A stretch of DNA of 64,000 nt from Oscillospiraceae bacterium MB24-C1 (GTDB lineage: Bacteria > Bacillota > Clostridia > Oscillospirales > Ruminococcaceae), in the NCBI GenBank assembly GCA_030913685.1, contig CP133187.1, positions 744,001 to 808,000 on the forward strand. The letters are read 5' to 3'. A program made the translations under genes and the position numbers. Within the stretch, counting starts at the first letter, position 1. Each line of letters opens with the position of its first letter. The notes under the pieces are model-generated. The model saw nothing but the letters and a program-made list of their open reading frames with translations. It was not told where the DNA came from and made no database searches. Positions 15,157 to 24,583 of this stretch are shown piece after piece.

Positions 15157-16228
15157 TATATTGGTCACTCCTATTCAATTTTTTTTGACAAATCAGTAAC
15201 TTTCATATTTATCGCAAAAGTAACTATGTATAAACAACTGCAAACAATACAAAAACAATCGATCTGTCAAAATACATACCTACGGAAAATGCCTCTTACT
15301 GCTCTTACCCCCTACCTCCTTTCCGTTTCCTTCATCACTTTTACAAATACAATTTCGTGTTGTCCATGGTACGAGGACAGAACGATGAAAGAATACATAT
15401 AAATATTAACATAAACTTAATTTATAAGCAATAATTATATATACGTCATATTACTTAAAAAACATCATACTGTTTTTAATAATTTGATCACTATATCGTC
15501 ATACTGCACAATTTAGACGTGTGTTTTTAGGTGAATTGGTGTCTGGTTTTATTTTGTTAAGTTAATATTTGTTCTATTATTGCTATTAAAGTGTATTTAT
15601 CAGCAAGACGGTAGAGCATATTTTGCAATATATTTTCATTTTTCAAATTATTTGAACAGGCATAATTTATCAAATATATGAATTGATAATGAAGAAAAAA
15701 GTTACTTCTTTACGCTTTTGTTAATATCTAATGATTAATAATTCGCTGGTTATGCAATCCCCTTCAAGTGAATTGTCTTACCTGAAAGACATAAAAACAA
15801 TTTGCTGATGCTATATATACTTGAATTCGGTAGTTAAAACTTGAATCTTTGTTTGTATTTGGTGCAAGTGGCACGTTGCAGTTAGTTTTGAATGGTTTAT
15901 ATTAAGCTAGAAAAAAAACCACCTTTAAAAATGTTTTACATGGATAAAACCGCTCTTCACCGATCCGTTCGCTAAAAACAATTAATTACAATCTTTATAA
16001 CTCTGGATATGAAGGTATGGTCAGTTTATCTCACCAATGAATAGTTAACTTTAATCCAATTAGCACTGAGGTGTATGGCGCTAAAGGCAATGAAAAGCTG
16101 GCACCGCTTAAAACGATGCCAGCTTAAATAAATTAAATATTCTATTGTAATTCCTTACCTTTTCCCCTTATCCCAGGAACGGTTCGCATACTGCGAACTC
16201 TTAACTGAAATCAAAACTATGATTAAGC
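15157..16228. other. Long AT-rich intergenic region, no gene seen
   Basis: About 1.07 kb without a credible ORF on either strand. A possible promoter element for the TAXI gene, TTGACA, occurs at 15262-15267 on the minus strand, but I see no convincing -10 at the right distance. The left half is very AT-rich; the right end holds the terminator of the dehydrogenase gene. No riboswitch, tRNA or repeat is recognised. Confidence 0.4.
16093..16125 (-). terminator. Terminator of the 2-hydroxyacid dehydrogenase gene
   Basis: AAGCTGGCATCG and GGTGCCAGCTTTT (minus strand) form the stem with a T-run, 104 bases after the stop. Confidence 0.6.
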
Positions 16229-17167
16229 TTACAGGGACAAAGCTTCTTTGACCTTTGCGATAATATGTGCACCAATGTCTTTAGAAGCGTCGATTGACTG
16301 TGCGCCAATATGGGGAGAGACAATAAAGTTATTGAGCTCAAACAACGGCGAATCAAAACCTGCGCCCTCAGTGAGACCGCCATCAGCTAGTTCGTTCTCG
16401 AGAACGTCGCTGCCGAATCCACCAAGCTGGCCGTTCTTGAGCGCCTCAAAAGCATCCTTTTCATTGACAATGCCGCCACGGCTCATATTGAGGACAACAG
16501 CGTCATTTTTCATGAAAGCGATCTGTTTCTTAGAGACCAGGTCACGTGTCTCGGGGGTAAGCGGAACATGGATGGAGATGAAGTCAGAAGTCTTCAGCAG
16601 CTCCTCAACCTCCATACCCGTGGTGTTTTCTTTCTGGAAATCCTCGGGCTTGAGGAACGGGTCATACGCAACAGTCGTCATGCCGAATGCGCGTCCCAAC
16701 TCAGCGACACGGCGGCCAATACGACCAAATCCGACAACACCAAGGGTACGACCACGCAGCTCACGACCAACAAACTTATACTTATCCCACTGCTTGAGAA
16801 CCTTAACATCGTGGTTAGCTTCCATGGTGTTACGAGCGAGGTCGAGCATCTTGGAAATGGTCAGCTCAGCAACAGCGTTGGCGTTAAGACCGGGAGCATT
16901 AAACACCTGAACGCCCTTTGCCTTAGCTGCCTCCATATCAATGTGGTTGAGGCCCACAGAGCAAACACCAATTACTTTAAGGTTCTTGGCGGCATCAAGA
17001 ATCTCTTTATTAATTGCAGGATCAACACGCATAATCAGGACATCATAGTCGGGGATGAGTGAAACAAGCTCTGCCTGAGTGGGAAGCATCTTGTGATCTA
17101 CCTGCATATGTTTTCCAAGTTCCTGCGCAATGGCTTCATGCACAGCGTCAATAATTAAGCACTTCAT
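16229..17167 (-). CDS. D-2-hydroxyacid dehydrogenase (phosphoglycerate dehydrogenase-like)
   Basis: ATG 17167 is chosen (GGGAGGATATAACCATT upstream). The 312 residues form the two-domain NAD-dependent D-2-hydroxyacid dehydrogenase fold. The NAD site is GVVGFGRIGRRVAELG at about residues 145-160, the catalytic Arg is in NMSRGGIVNE, the Glu in DVLENE and the His in SPHIGAQS. It reduces a 2-keto acid or oxidises its D-2-hydroxy form; SerA-type activity is possible, but no SerC or ACT domain is present. The neighbouring TAXI transporter on the same strand might supply the acid, but the 1 kb gap and the terminator separate them. Substrate is unknown. Confidence 0.85.
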   Translation of the reverse strand: MKCLIIDAVHEAIAQELGKHMQVDHKMLPTQAELVSLIPDYDVLIMRVDPAINKEILDAAKNLKVIGVCSVGLNHIDMEAAKAKGVQVFNAPGLNANAVAELTISKMLDLARNTMEANHDVKVLKQWDKYKFVGRELRGRTLGVVGFGRIGRRVAELGRAFGMTTVAYDPFLKPEDFQKENTTGMEVEELLKTSDFISIHVPLTPETRDLVSKKQIAFMKNDAVVLNMSRGGIVNEKDAFEALKNGQLGGFGSDVLENELADGGLTEGAGFDSPLFELNNFIVSPHIGAQSIDASKDIGAHIIAKVKEALSL

Positions 17168-17665
17168 AATGGTTATATCCTCCCGAAATATTAATGATAT
17201 TGGTGCGATAATATCTACATCATACCCCATTGCTTTTAATGCGTCAATAGCCTTTTTTTGCGCTTAGTTAAGCCATTTTAGCGCATTTTTGCATTATAAT
17301 CGAAGTTTTGACGGAAGCAATTATTTTAATTCATATTTTAGCATATGAAATTAATTTTTTCATTTATTCTGCATTAATTTAATAGGTTTATTTCATTTTT
17401 TGAAAATGTAAAAAAAATAAAAATTTTACATTTCAATTAGAGTGGATAAATTAGAGTGAATTAAAAATCTGCAATTCCAATTTAAAATACCCTGCATAAA
17501 ATTTCCAATATTGAAATGATGTTCTGTGTTTTTAACATCTTATTGTTATTTCTCAAAGCTATTTTACTCTATGATTGGGCAATCTGTGTTCACCTGTGCT
17601 TTCATTTTTCCTTAAAATATGCCATAATAGTTGGGTAATGATATCTATATAAAGGAAGTACCCAC
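17168..17665. other. AT-rich divergent promoter region
   Basis: About 500 bases between the dehydrogenase (leftward) and the MBL hydrolase (rightward). It is extremely AT-rich with many A/T tracts. GCCATAATAG at 17621-17630 may supply a -10 for the hydrolase, but the -35 is not clear. No ORF is supported. Confidence 0.4.
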
Positions 17666-18547
17666 ATGCTGCAATCCTTTTTTATCTCGGCACACCCTGC
17701 CGGGAATTGTCAATTAATTCTGGGGGAAAGTTCTGCCATACTGCTGGACTGCACCGTCTCGTTCTGTGCACCGGAAACGGTGGACAACATTAAAACACTT
17801 ATAAACAACAGACCGCTGGACGCTATCATTCTCTCCCACTCACACTATGACCATGCGGCCGGGTTGCCCTGGCTGCGGCGTGCCTTTCCCGAGACGCCGA
17901 TCTATGCGCACCCCTATGTGCGCGAGGTGTTCTCAAAACCAACTGCACTGGCTACGATCCACAAAATGTGCCAAAATGCCCAGCGGCTTTATGGCACCGG
18001 TTTTACGGGCGGCCACTTTGACGATGCCGAACTGCAGGTCATCACACCGCTTTTTGACGGACAGGAGCTCCCCTTTGATAACGGTGTGCTCCGGATACTG
18101 TTTACCCCGGGGCATACCAAGGACTCGCTCTCGGTCGATTTCCCCGATGAGAATACCACATGGCTGTGCGAAACGCTCGGTGTTCCGCGTCCCGACGGTC
18201 GCGTTCAGCCCTGTTTTTTAAGCGGCTATCAGGCCACACTTGATTCGGTGAGCCGCATTGCTTCACTGGGTAAACGCCAGTTCATTCTTTCTCATACCCA
18301 GGCGCCGCTTTCAATAGAACAAAGCGCTGATTATCTGACCGAATCTCGGGCGGCAATAACACAATCTGCCGCTTTAATCCGCCGCCTGTTCGACGAAGGG
18401 CGGGACTACGCCGGCATCTTTGAGGGTTACGCCGAGCAATACTGGAACGAGCTTTACCGCCCGATATGGCCCTATGAAGCTTTTAGCATCAATACGGCGG
18501 CGGCCATTAAAGTGGTGTTACGCGAACTTTGCGGGCAGGAGCTTTAA
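17666..18547 (+). CDS. MBL-fold metallohydrolase
   Basis: ATG 17666 follows AAGGAAG. The 293-residue protein has the beta-lactamase-fold metal motif SHSHYDHAAGL (residues about 57-67), the downstream metal His in FTPGHTKDSLSV and the late SHTQAP motif. The C-terminal part is helical (YLTESRAAITQSAALIRRLF, YEAFSINTAAAIKVV). These enzymes hydrolyse or oxidise diverse substrates using two metal ions; the subgroup resembles glyoxalase-II-like hydrolases. The substrate cannot be told. It is a single gene, convergent with the nucleotidase gene, sharing a terminator. Confidence 0.85.
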   Translation: MLQSFFISAHPAGNCQLILGESSAILLDCTVSFCAPETVDNIKTLINNRPLDAIILSHSHYDHAAGLPWLRRAFPETPIYAHPYVREVFSKPTALATIHKMCQNAQRLYGTGFTGGHFDDAELQVITPLFDGQELPFDNGVLRILFTPGHTKDSLSVDFPDENTTWLCETLGVPRPDGRVQPCFLSGYQATLDSVSRIASLGKRQFILSHTQAPLSIEQSADYLTESRAAITQSAALIRRLFDEGRDYAGIFEGYAEQYWNELYRPIWPYEAFSINTAAAIKVVLRELCGQEL

Positions 18548-18606
18548 CGCGCTTTAAACACGCCTCTGACAGTATTTCCTATAGTACACAATTTTATTTA
18601 TAGATA

Positions 18607-18643
18607 AAAGCCTGACCCCGCCAACTAAAGCAAGGTCAGACTT
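18607..18643. terminator. Terminator shared by convergent genes
   Basis: AAGCCTGACC and GGTCAGACTT form a 10-base stem between the MBL and HD genes. Confidence 0.55.
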
Positions 18644-18697
18644 AATGTAAACTGAACCAAAGCCGAAATATGAAGCCGGTAGCCCTGCGAAATCAGC

Positions 18698-19306
18698 TTA
18701 TTCCGTCGTTTGATCTATTTTTCCAAAGCGCTCAACTTCATCAAGTGACAGCGCATAGGCCGGCAAATATTCCTTGATAAAAATCTGAGCCTCGGGAAGT
18801 TGAAGCGCAGGGTGTTCCGAAATCGCCTTGGATGCCGCCTGAAACTCCATGTTTCCAGCTTTGAGCTCTTCCGTACATTTTATCAACGCTGAAAGCTTGT
18901 CCGCAGCCTTGATGTACGGTCCATAAGTTTCCTTGTCCGTTTTGTCGGGATCCAGGCAGGGTGCAAACGCCGGCAGCAGCGATTCTGGCAGCATAGCCAT
19001 CAACCGTTTGGTCGCCTGGCGTTCAATCGAGTGGTAGGCCACACGGATGCTTAAGTCGTGGTATTTCACCGGTGTGGGCAGATCTCCCGTGATGATCTCG
19101 GCGCAGTCGTGATACATGGCGATGAGTACCGCCCGTCCCGCGTCGAGCGAACGCATAAACCGAGCGTTGCCGATCTCAACCAGCGCGTGGGTGAGCATGG
19201 CGGTCTCCAACGTGTGCTCTGCAAGCGTCTCGTTCCTGGTGCAGCGCATCAGCCCCCACCGATCAATATATTTCATACGGGATATCATGGCAAAAAAACC
19301 GCGCAT
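18698..19306 (-). CDS. HD-domain 5'-deoxynucleotidase, YfbR-like
   Basis: ATG 19306 is chosen (AAAGGAACGATCAT upstream), giving 202 residues, close to the 199 of Escherichia coli YfbR. The metal ligands of the HD fold are visible: His in AEHTLETA, the HD pair in AMYHDCAEIITGDLPTPVKY, and Asp in IKAADKLSALIKC. YfbR-like enzymes remove phosphate from 5'-deoxyribonucleotides and help balance dNTP pools. It is a single leftward gene divergent from the YfhO gene. Confidence 0.88.
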   Translation of the reverse strand: MRGFFAMISRMKYIDRWGLMRCTRNETLAEHTLETAMLTHALVEIGNARFMRSLDAGRAVLIAMYHDCAEIITGDLPTPVKYHDLSIRVAYHSIERQATKRLMAMLPESLLPAFAPCLDPDKTDKETYGPYIKAADKLSALIKCTEELKAGNMEFQAASKAISEHPALQLPEAQIFIKEYLPAYALSLDEVERFGKIDQTTE

Positions 19307-19571
19307 ATGATCGTTCCTTTCGTTTTCAATCAAAGCACAAAACGGCCATGAAAAGGAATGACCATAAATGTGCATGTATTGCGGTTGCTCGTAGAACGAG
19401 CAGCACGCGCTTAAAATCAAGAAAGCTGAAGCTTATTTTAGTTCTTTTAATCGTTGTCATGTCAATTGCGCTATCATTGTAACATAAAACATGGCTAAAG
19501 ACGATAACCTGTTGTTTTATAGCAGATTTTTTCTGTTTCTGATATTTGCTGATATGAAAATCTTGGTTTTG

Positions 19572-19580
19572 TGGTATACT
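19572..19580 (+). promoter_or_regulatory. Extended -10 promoter of the yfhO-like operon
   Basis: TGGTATACT gives a TGn extension and TATACT about 37 bases before the GTG start. There is no good -35 at 17 bases. The rest of the 310-base divergent region 19307-19616 shows no other feature. Confidence 0.5.
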
Positions 19581-19616
19581 ATAAAATGAATAATTTCTTC
19601 TTAATGAGGTGAGTCG

Positions 19617-22088
19617 GTGGTTTTCAGAACCCAAACGGATACCCAACATGGGAAGGCAAAGGCGTTCCTGTGGGCACTGGGGCTTTCCTTTGCTATTTTT
19701 ACGCCGCTAATGATATATAATCGAGGTTATTTTATTTTCCTTGGGGATTTTAATGTCCAGCAGATTCCTTTTTATAGGCTGGCACATGAAATGGTTCGTT
19801 CCGGCAACATCTTTTGGAACTGGAATACCGATCTGGGTGCAAATTTTATTGGTTCGTACAGCTTTTATCTGCTCTTCTCGCCATTTTTCTGGCTAACACT
19901 CCCCTTCCCCACCGATTTCGTGCCGCATCTCATGGCACCGCTACTGATGCTTAAGACCGCCTGTGCCTCGCTGACGGCGTACCTATATATTAAGCGGTTT
20001 GTACGGGACATAAACTGGGCCGTTGTCGGCGCAGTTTTATATGCTTTTTCGGGCTTTATGACATTTAACATCTTCTTTAATCACTTTCACGATGTTTGTG
20101 TCTTTTTCCCATTGTTGCTGGTTGCGCTCGAAGAACTGGTGGTCAATGACCGCCGGGGCTTTTTTGCCGTTATGGTGGCGGTCAACTGCCTGATCAATTA
20201 CTGGTTTTTTATCGGTGAGGTCGTCTTTGTCATACTTTATGTCTTTATCCGCATCGCTACCGGCGGCTGGGGCTGCAGTTTCGCTAAGTTTATGCGTATT
20301 GCTTTCGAGGCGGTACTCGGCGTGGCTCTGTCGGCAATCTGCCTCATCCCCTCGGTGCTTGCGTTAATGGGCAACCCGCGTACCGGGACGGACAACCTAA
20401 TCAACGGCTGGCTGATGTGGGTGTACGGCTTTAATCAGCGCCTCCCCGCCATTATTCAAAGCTTTTTCTTTCCGCCAGAATTGCCCTCGCGCCCGAATTT
20501 CTTCCCCGATATGGGCGCTAAATGGGCCTCCCTTTCAGCGTGGCTGCCGCTGTTTTCCACCACGGGTGTTATTGCGTTTTGTATGGCTAAGCGACATAAT
20601 TTCCACAAACGGATGATTATTCTTTCGATGATTATGGCGCTCGTGCCGGTTTTTAATGCCACTTTTGTACTGTTTAATCACTCGTATTATGCGCGGTGGT
20701 TCTACATGCCAGTGCTCATGATGTGCGTTGCCACTGTAACCGCGTTAGAGGAGCGCGACACCGACGCTATGCGACTGGGCTGGATCAGCGGCTGGCGCTG
20801 GACGGCAGGTTTTATTTTCGTCATTTCGGCTGCCGTTGCCTTCTCGCCTGTCGCGGACAAAGAAGGGCAATTTACTTTCGGACTCTACGATAACGCGGCA
20901 GGCTTTTGGCTGATTGTCTTTGCCGCAATGCTCTGTCTGTCGCTTTCGGCGATTCTGCTGTTTTTGTTGCGCGATAGCCCAGCTTTTCAGCGTGTAACCT
21001 GTATTCTTCTCTCGTTTATCATCGTGGCGTTTACCTCCGGTTATCTCATCAGCGGCAAAAGCAGCAAGTCGCGGGACGATTGGTTTGTGGATGTGGCAAT
21101 CGATGGCAGAAAAGCATTATCATTGCCGGACGAGCCTTTCGCCCGCAGTGATTTGTATGAGTGCATGGATAACCTCGGCATGTTCTGGGGGTTGCCAAAT
21201 ATACAAGCTTTTCATTCCATTGTGCCGGCATCCATCATGGAGTTTTACCCCTATGTCGGAATCAAGCGCGATGTTTCATCAAAGCCCCCAACCGAATACA
21301 CAGCCCTGCGAGCGCTACTTTCGGTTCGCTGGCTTATTATTGCCGCCGATAACAAAGAGCAGTACCCCATGCCCGATTACACCCTTTTTGATGAGCAGTT
21401 AGGATATAATATCTACCAAAATAGTGACTATCTCCCCATGGGCTTTGCTTATGAATTTGCTGTCAATGATGAGGCCATGAAATCGCTTTCAGGTGAGCAG
21501 AAGGTTCGTCATATGCTGCATGCGCTCCAGCTTTCAGACGCCGCCATCATTAGAAACTTTGATATTATTGAGGAACTTCCGGCGGTGGATTATAGCGCTA
21601 TTTCTGAGATTGGCCTTCAGGACGCCATTGACGCGCGTTCTACGCTTTTGGCCAGCAGCTTCGTTATAGATAACCGCGGCTTTACCGCCACGGCTAACCT
21701 GCCGCAGGAGCGCCTAATGTTCTTTTCGGTACCTTATGATAAGGGGTGGCAGGCCACCGTCAACGGTGTGCCCGCCGTAATAGAAAAGGCCAATGTCGGC
21801 TTTATGGCTGTGCGTGTACCTTCAGGCGAGGCGACCATTCGCTTTGATTACGTCACCCCGGGACTTGTGCTCGGTACAAAAATAACGCTGTCAGCGCTCG
21901 TAATACTGGCACTTTATCTGCTGTTAGCACATCTACTGAGAAGACGGCATTCGGATGCTTCTTACAACTCCCCGCCCGCCCCACCGTTGGCACCCCCGTC
22001 GCAGCGACCGCGTTCTCTGGAAGAATATCTTGAAACACTCGACGAGCTGCCCTATGTTCCGTCTGACATCGAGGAGGATGACCCATGA
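19617..22088 (+). CDS. yfhO: YfhO-family GT-C glycosyltransferase-like membrane protein
   Basis: An 823-residue protein from GTG 19617 (GAGGTGAG upstream). About 12-13 membrane segments cover residues 15-480. The first extracytoplasmic loop carries the family's acidic start (FIFLGDFNVQQIPFYRLAHE). An outside domain of about 270 residues follows, then a last membrane segment near residue 755 and a cytosolic Pro-rich tail. YfhO proteins (PF09586) in Bacillus and Listeria transfer a sugar from undecaprenyl phosphate to lipoteichoic acid outside the cell. The stop overlaps the next gene's ATG, and that gene encodes the matching lipid-sugar synthase, so the two are co-translated. The acceptor polymer in this organism is unknown. 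Confidence 0.88.
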   Translation: MVFRTQTDTQHGKAKAFLWALGLSFAIFTPLMIYNRGYFIFLGDFNVQQIPFYRLAHEMVRSGNIFWNWNTDLGANFIGSYSFYLLFSPFFWLTLPFPTDFVPHLMAPLLMLKTACASLTAYLYIKRFVRDINWAVVGAVLYAFSGFMTFNIFFNHFHDVCVFFPLLLVALEELVVNDRRGFFAVMVAVNCLINYWFFIGEVVFVILYVFIRIATGGWGCSFAKFMRIAFEAVLGVALSAICLIPSVLALMGNPRTGTDNLINGWLMWVYGFNQRLPAIIQSFFFPPELPSRPNFFPDMGAKWASLSAWLPLFSTTGVIAFCMAKRHNFHKRMIILSMIMALVPVFNATFVLFNHSYYARWFYMPVLMMCVATVTALEERDTDAMRLGWISGWRWTAGFIFVISAAVAFSPVADKEGQFTFGLYDNAAGFWLIVFAAMLCLSLSAILLFLLRDSPAFQRVTCILLSFIIVAFTSGYLISGKSSKSRDDWFVDVAIDGRKALSLPDEPFARSDLYECMDNLGMFWGLPNIQAFHSIVPASIMEFYPYVGIKRDVSSKPPTEYTALRALLSVRWLIIAADNKEQYPMPDYTLFDEQLGYNIYQNSDYLPMGFAYEFAVNDEAMKSLSGEQKVRHMLHALQLSDAAIIRNFDIIEELPAVDYSAISEIGLQDAIDARSTLLASSFVIDNRGFTATANLPQERLMFFSVPYDKGWQATVNGVPAVIEKANVGFMAVRVPSGEATIRFDYVTPGLVLGTKITLSALVILALYLLLAHLLRRRHSDASYNSPPAPPLAPPSQRPRSLEEYLETLDELPYVPSDIEEDDP

Positions 22089-23032
22089 CAACAGTACTCT
22101 ATCTTGTTGTTCCCTGCTATAACGAAGAGGAGGTTTTACCTGAGACCGCCTCCCGCCTGCTCTCAAAGCTAGCAGCGCTGATTCAGTCGGAAAAGATAAA
22201 CAATAAGAGCCGCATCCTCTTTGTTGATGACGGAAGCCGCGATAAAACCTGGCGCATTATTGAGGATTTATCGCAACAGGATGCGCATTTTGGTGGCGTC
22301 AAGCTTTCACGCAACAAAGGGCACCAGAATGCACTGCTGGCAGGTTTAACAGTAGCAAAGGATCATTGTGATGCTGCCATTAGCTTAGACGCCGATTTGC
22401 AGGATGACATCAACGCCATCGATGAGATGGTCGCGCATTTTCAGGACGGTTGCGACGTGGTGTATGGCGTACGCTCTAAACGCGACACCGATACCATATT
22501 TAAGCGCACGACGGCCGAGGGTTTTTATAAGCTAATGCAGGCACTGGGGGTTGACATTGTTGACAACCACGCGGATTACCGGTTGCTTTCTCGCCGTGCG
22601 CTCGAGGGACTGATGCAGTTTAACGAGGCGAACCTGTTTCTGCGTGGCATCGTACCATTGATCGGTTATAAGCACGCCATTGTCACTTATGAGCGGCATG
22701 AGCGTTTTGCAGGCGAGAGCAAATATCCGCTGAAAAAAATGTTGCTGTTCGCCTTCGACGGTATCACCGCTTTTTCGATTAAACCAATTCGTTTGGTGAC
22801 CACGACTGGTGCGATGATCTTTTTAGCCAGTGTCATAACGCTGTTAGTTTTGTTGTTGCAAAAGCTGATGGGTTATACTGTCCAAGGCTGGACCACTTTA
22901 ATGGGCTCAATCTGGCTGTTGGGTGGCATACAGTTGTTAAGCCTCGGCATCATCGGCGAATATGTCGGTCGGGTCTATCAAGAAGCCAAGCATCGTCCGC
23001 ATTTTATCATCGATCAAATTACATTACAGTAA
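22085..23032 (+). CDS. CsbB/GtrB-like undecaprenyl-phosphate glycosyltransferase (GT2)
   Basis: A 315-residue family 2 glycosyltransferase starting in the ATGA overlap with the yfhO-like stop. The GT-A domain has VVPCYNEEEVLPET, FVDDGSRDKTW and the DxD region SLDADLQDDI. Two membrane segments at about residues 235-257 and 270-293 form the GtrB/CsbB C-terminus. It moves a sugar from a nucleotide donor onto undecaprenyl phosphate on the inner side. With the YfhO-like protein this makes two of the three parts of the known LTA glycosylation route; a GtcA-type flippase is not seen nearby. Sugar identity cannot be read. Confidence 0.9.
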   Translation: MTTVLYLVVPCYNEEEVLPETASRLLSKLAALIQSEKINNKSRILFVDDGSRDKTWRIIEDLSQQDAHFGGVKLSRNKGHQNALLAGLTVAKDHCDAAISLDADLQDDINAIDEMVAHFQDGCDVVYGVRSKRDTDTIFKRTTAEGFYKLMQALGVDIVDNHADYRLLSRRALEGLMQFNEANLFLRGIVPLIGYKHAIVTYERHERFAGESKYPLKKMLLFAFDGITAFSIKPIRLVTTTGAMIFLASVITLLVLLLQKLMGYTVQGWTTLMGSIWLLGGIQLLSLGIIGEYVGRVYQEAKHRPHFIIDQITLQ

Positions 23033-23036
23033 ATTT

Positions 23037-23070
23037 TATAAGTGCTGGGGCATATGCTCCGGCACTTTTA
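23037..23070 (+). terminator. Terminator of the yfhO-csbB-like operon
   Basis: AAGTGCTGGGG and CTCCGGCACTTTTA with a CATATG loop. Confidence 0.75.
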
Positions 23071-23142
23071 TACTACCACCGTGACATTAAAACCGCATAA
23101 AGAGTATGATATAACGATAGCAAAATTTATGCACAGGGGGAG

Positions 23143-23568
23143 ATGCGCTTGCCTATTACCCCAGACATTCCCTTGAGCGAAGAATTGGAAGTTGTTGACA
23201 CCTCGCTTGTTTTTCAGGCAATGGCACTGATGTCCGGTATTATTGCGATGGCTGTCTCCTGCATTCTTCGAGAAAATCTTGCAGGAACTTTAACCTTGGA
23301 CAACTGTGAAGAATTTTCTTTATTAAAAACAAGAACAGCTGCTGGCATTATCGTTTTTGTAGCATTAATCTATTTTTTTCTTTTATCTATACAAACACTG
23401 AACGAAGCAGTTACACCTTGTGATGGCCTTTCTGGCAAGGTGAATTTGATGGCATCGTTTTTGGTGCTTGTCGCGTCTGCACTGCGATTATATGACCTTA
23501 CCGCAATAGCCCCTCGGTTCCTTAGCGAACCGGAAGCACTCGAAATCGAAGAGCTTCCTTTATTATAA
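23143..23568 (+). CDS. Three-pass membrane protein of unknown function (141 aa)
   Basis: The ATG at 23143 follows AGGGGGAG. Three hydrophobic segments are visible at about residues 24-42, 67-86 and 102-118, with an acidic C-terminus (SEPEALEIEELPLL). No family is recognised. It does not look like a GtcA flippase, which has four segments. It lies after the terminator of the glycosylation operon, so it is probably expressed on its own. Confidence 0.55.
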   Translation: MRLPITPDIPLSEELEVVDTSLVFQAMALMSGIIAMAVSCILRENLAGTLTLDNCEEFSLLKTRTAAGIIVFVALIYFFLLSIQTLNEAVTPCDGLSGKVNLMASFLVLVASALRLYDLTAIAPRFLSEPEALEIEELPLL

Positions 23569-23627
23569 GCGTCAAGTGCTTACTTTAAATTTAGGGCTTC
23601 GTGTTTTAGAAGGAATGCGGTATTAGC

Positions 23628-23696
23628 TTGGCTTCTGTCATTCTCTTATTAAATTATGTTTTGTACTGGCGCACAAAAAAGTCCAGCCTGAGCTGA
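23628..23696 (+). CDS. Possible 22-residue membrane peptide
   Basis: A TTG (or ATT two codons earlier) with GAAGGAA upstream opens ASVILLLNYVLYWRTKKSSL, one membrane segment with a basic tail, and stops inside a short hairpin. Such peptides are easily overcalled; evidence is limited to the ribosome site and composition. Confidence 0.2.
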   Translation: MASVILLLNYVLYWRTKKSSLS

Positions 23697-23712
23697 ACTT
23701 CTTCCAAATATT

Positions 23713-23744
23713 AAAGCGAGGCATCACTAAGGACGCCCCGCTTT
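23713..23744 (-). terminator. Terminator of the rnf operon
   Basis: AAAGCGGGGCG and TGCCTCGCTTT form the stem 21 bases past the rnfB stop on the minus strand. It may also stop rightward transcription. Confidence 0.65.
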
Positions 23745-23764
23745 CTTTGATGCGTTTAACACAT

Positions 23765-24562
23765 CTATTTTTTCACAATGTGAATGCACTTTTTCGGGCA
23801 CTGCTCAACACAGGCGCCACAGGCGGTGCACTTTTCCTGATCGATATGCGCAAGGCTATCGACAACCGTGATTGCGTCGTACTGGCAAGCCTTCTGGCAC
23901 TTCATACAGCCGATGCAGCTGACTTTGCAGTTCTTCATGGCAACTGCACCTTTATCCTTAGAATTACAGGTGACATGAATTTTGTAATCAAAGGGAATAA
24001 CCTCGATGACATTGTTCGGGCAGGTTTTAGCACACAGGCCGCAACCGATGCAAAGATCGGTGTCGATATGGGCAATGCCGTTAACCATATCAATCGCATT
24101 TACAGGGCACACATCGGCGCAATCGCCCAAGCCCATGCAGCCATAGGTACAGGTTCCCTTACCACCGAAGAAAAGCTTGGCACCCTTGCAGGTCTTAGCG
24201 CTCTGATACTCAAGCTTGTCAAAAGTGTTGTCACAGGTGCCGTTGCACTTGACAGCGGCCACCATGGGCTTTACATCTTCAACAGCAAGACCAAGCGCTT
24301 CGCCAATGCCCTTGGCCGAGTCAGCACCGCCGGGGATGCACAGGCTGCCATTAGTACATTCGCCGGAAACCAGCGCCTGTGCGTAAGCGTCACAACCGGC
24401 ATAGCCGCAGGCGCCGCAATTGGCCCCGGGGAGACATTCGCGGACAGGGCCGAAACGCTCATCAACCGGTACGGCCATAACTTTAGACGCAACTGCAAGG
24501 ATCACAGCGGCAATCAGTCCGATCGCAGAAACGGCAACAATCGCCAAAACGATTCCATTCAT
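23765..24562 (-). CDS. rnfB: Rnf complex subunit RnfB (iron-sulfur protein)
   Basis: 265 residues from ATG 24562. An N-terminal membrane segment (residues 4-26) is followed by the Fe-S domain ECLPGANCGACGYAGCDAYA and then four ferredoxin-type clusters: CTYGCMGLGDCADVCP, CIGCGLCAKTCP, CIGCMKCQKACQ and CTACGACVEQCP. RnfB takes electrons from reduced ferredoxin and passes them into the membrane part of the complex, which reduces NAD+ and pumps Na+ or H+. It is the last gene of the operon, 21 bases after rnfA, as in other Clostridia. Confidence 0.96.
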   Translation of the reverse strand: MNGIVLAIVAVSAIGLIAAVILAVASKVMAVPVDERFGPVRECLPGANCGACGYAGCDAYAQALVSGECTNGSLCIPGGADSAKGIGEALGLAVEDVKPMVAAVKCNGTCDNTFDKLEYQSAKTCKGAKLFFGGKGTCTYGCMGLGDCADVCPVNAIDMVNGIAHIDTDLCIGCGLCAKTCPNNVIEVIPFDYKIHVTCNSKDKGAVAMKNCKVSCIGCMKCQKACQYDAITVVDSLAHIDQEKCTACGACVEQCPKKCIHIVKK

Positions 24563-24583
24563 AGTCTCATCTCCATTCTCAAA

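Noticed and set aside
23143-23568. GtcA-type flippase completing the glycosylation system
   Set aside because: Only three membrane segments, no GtcA-like motif, and a terminator separates it from the operon.
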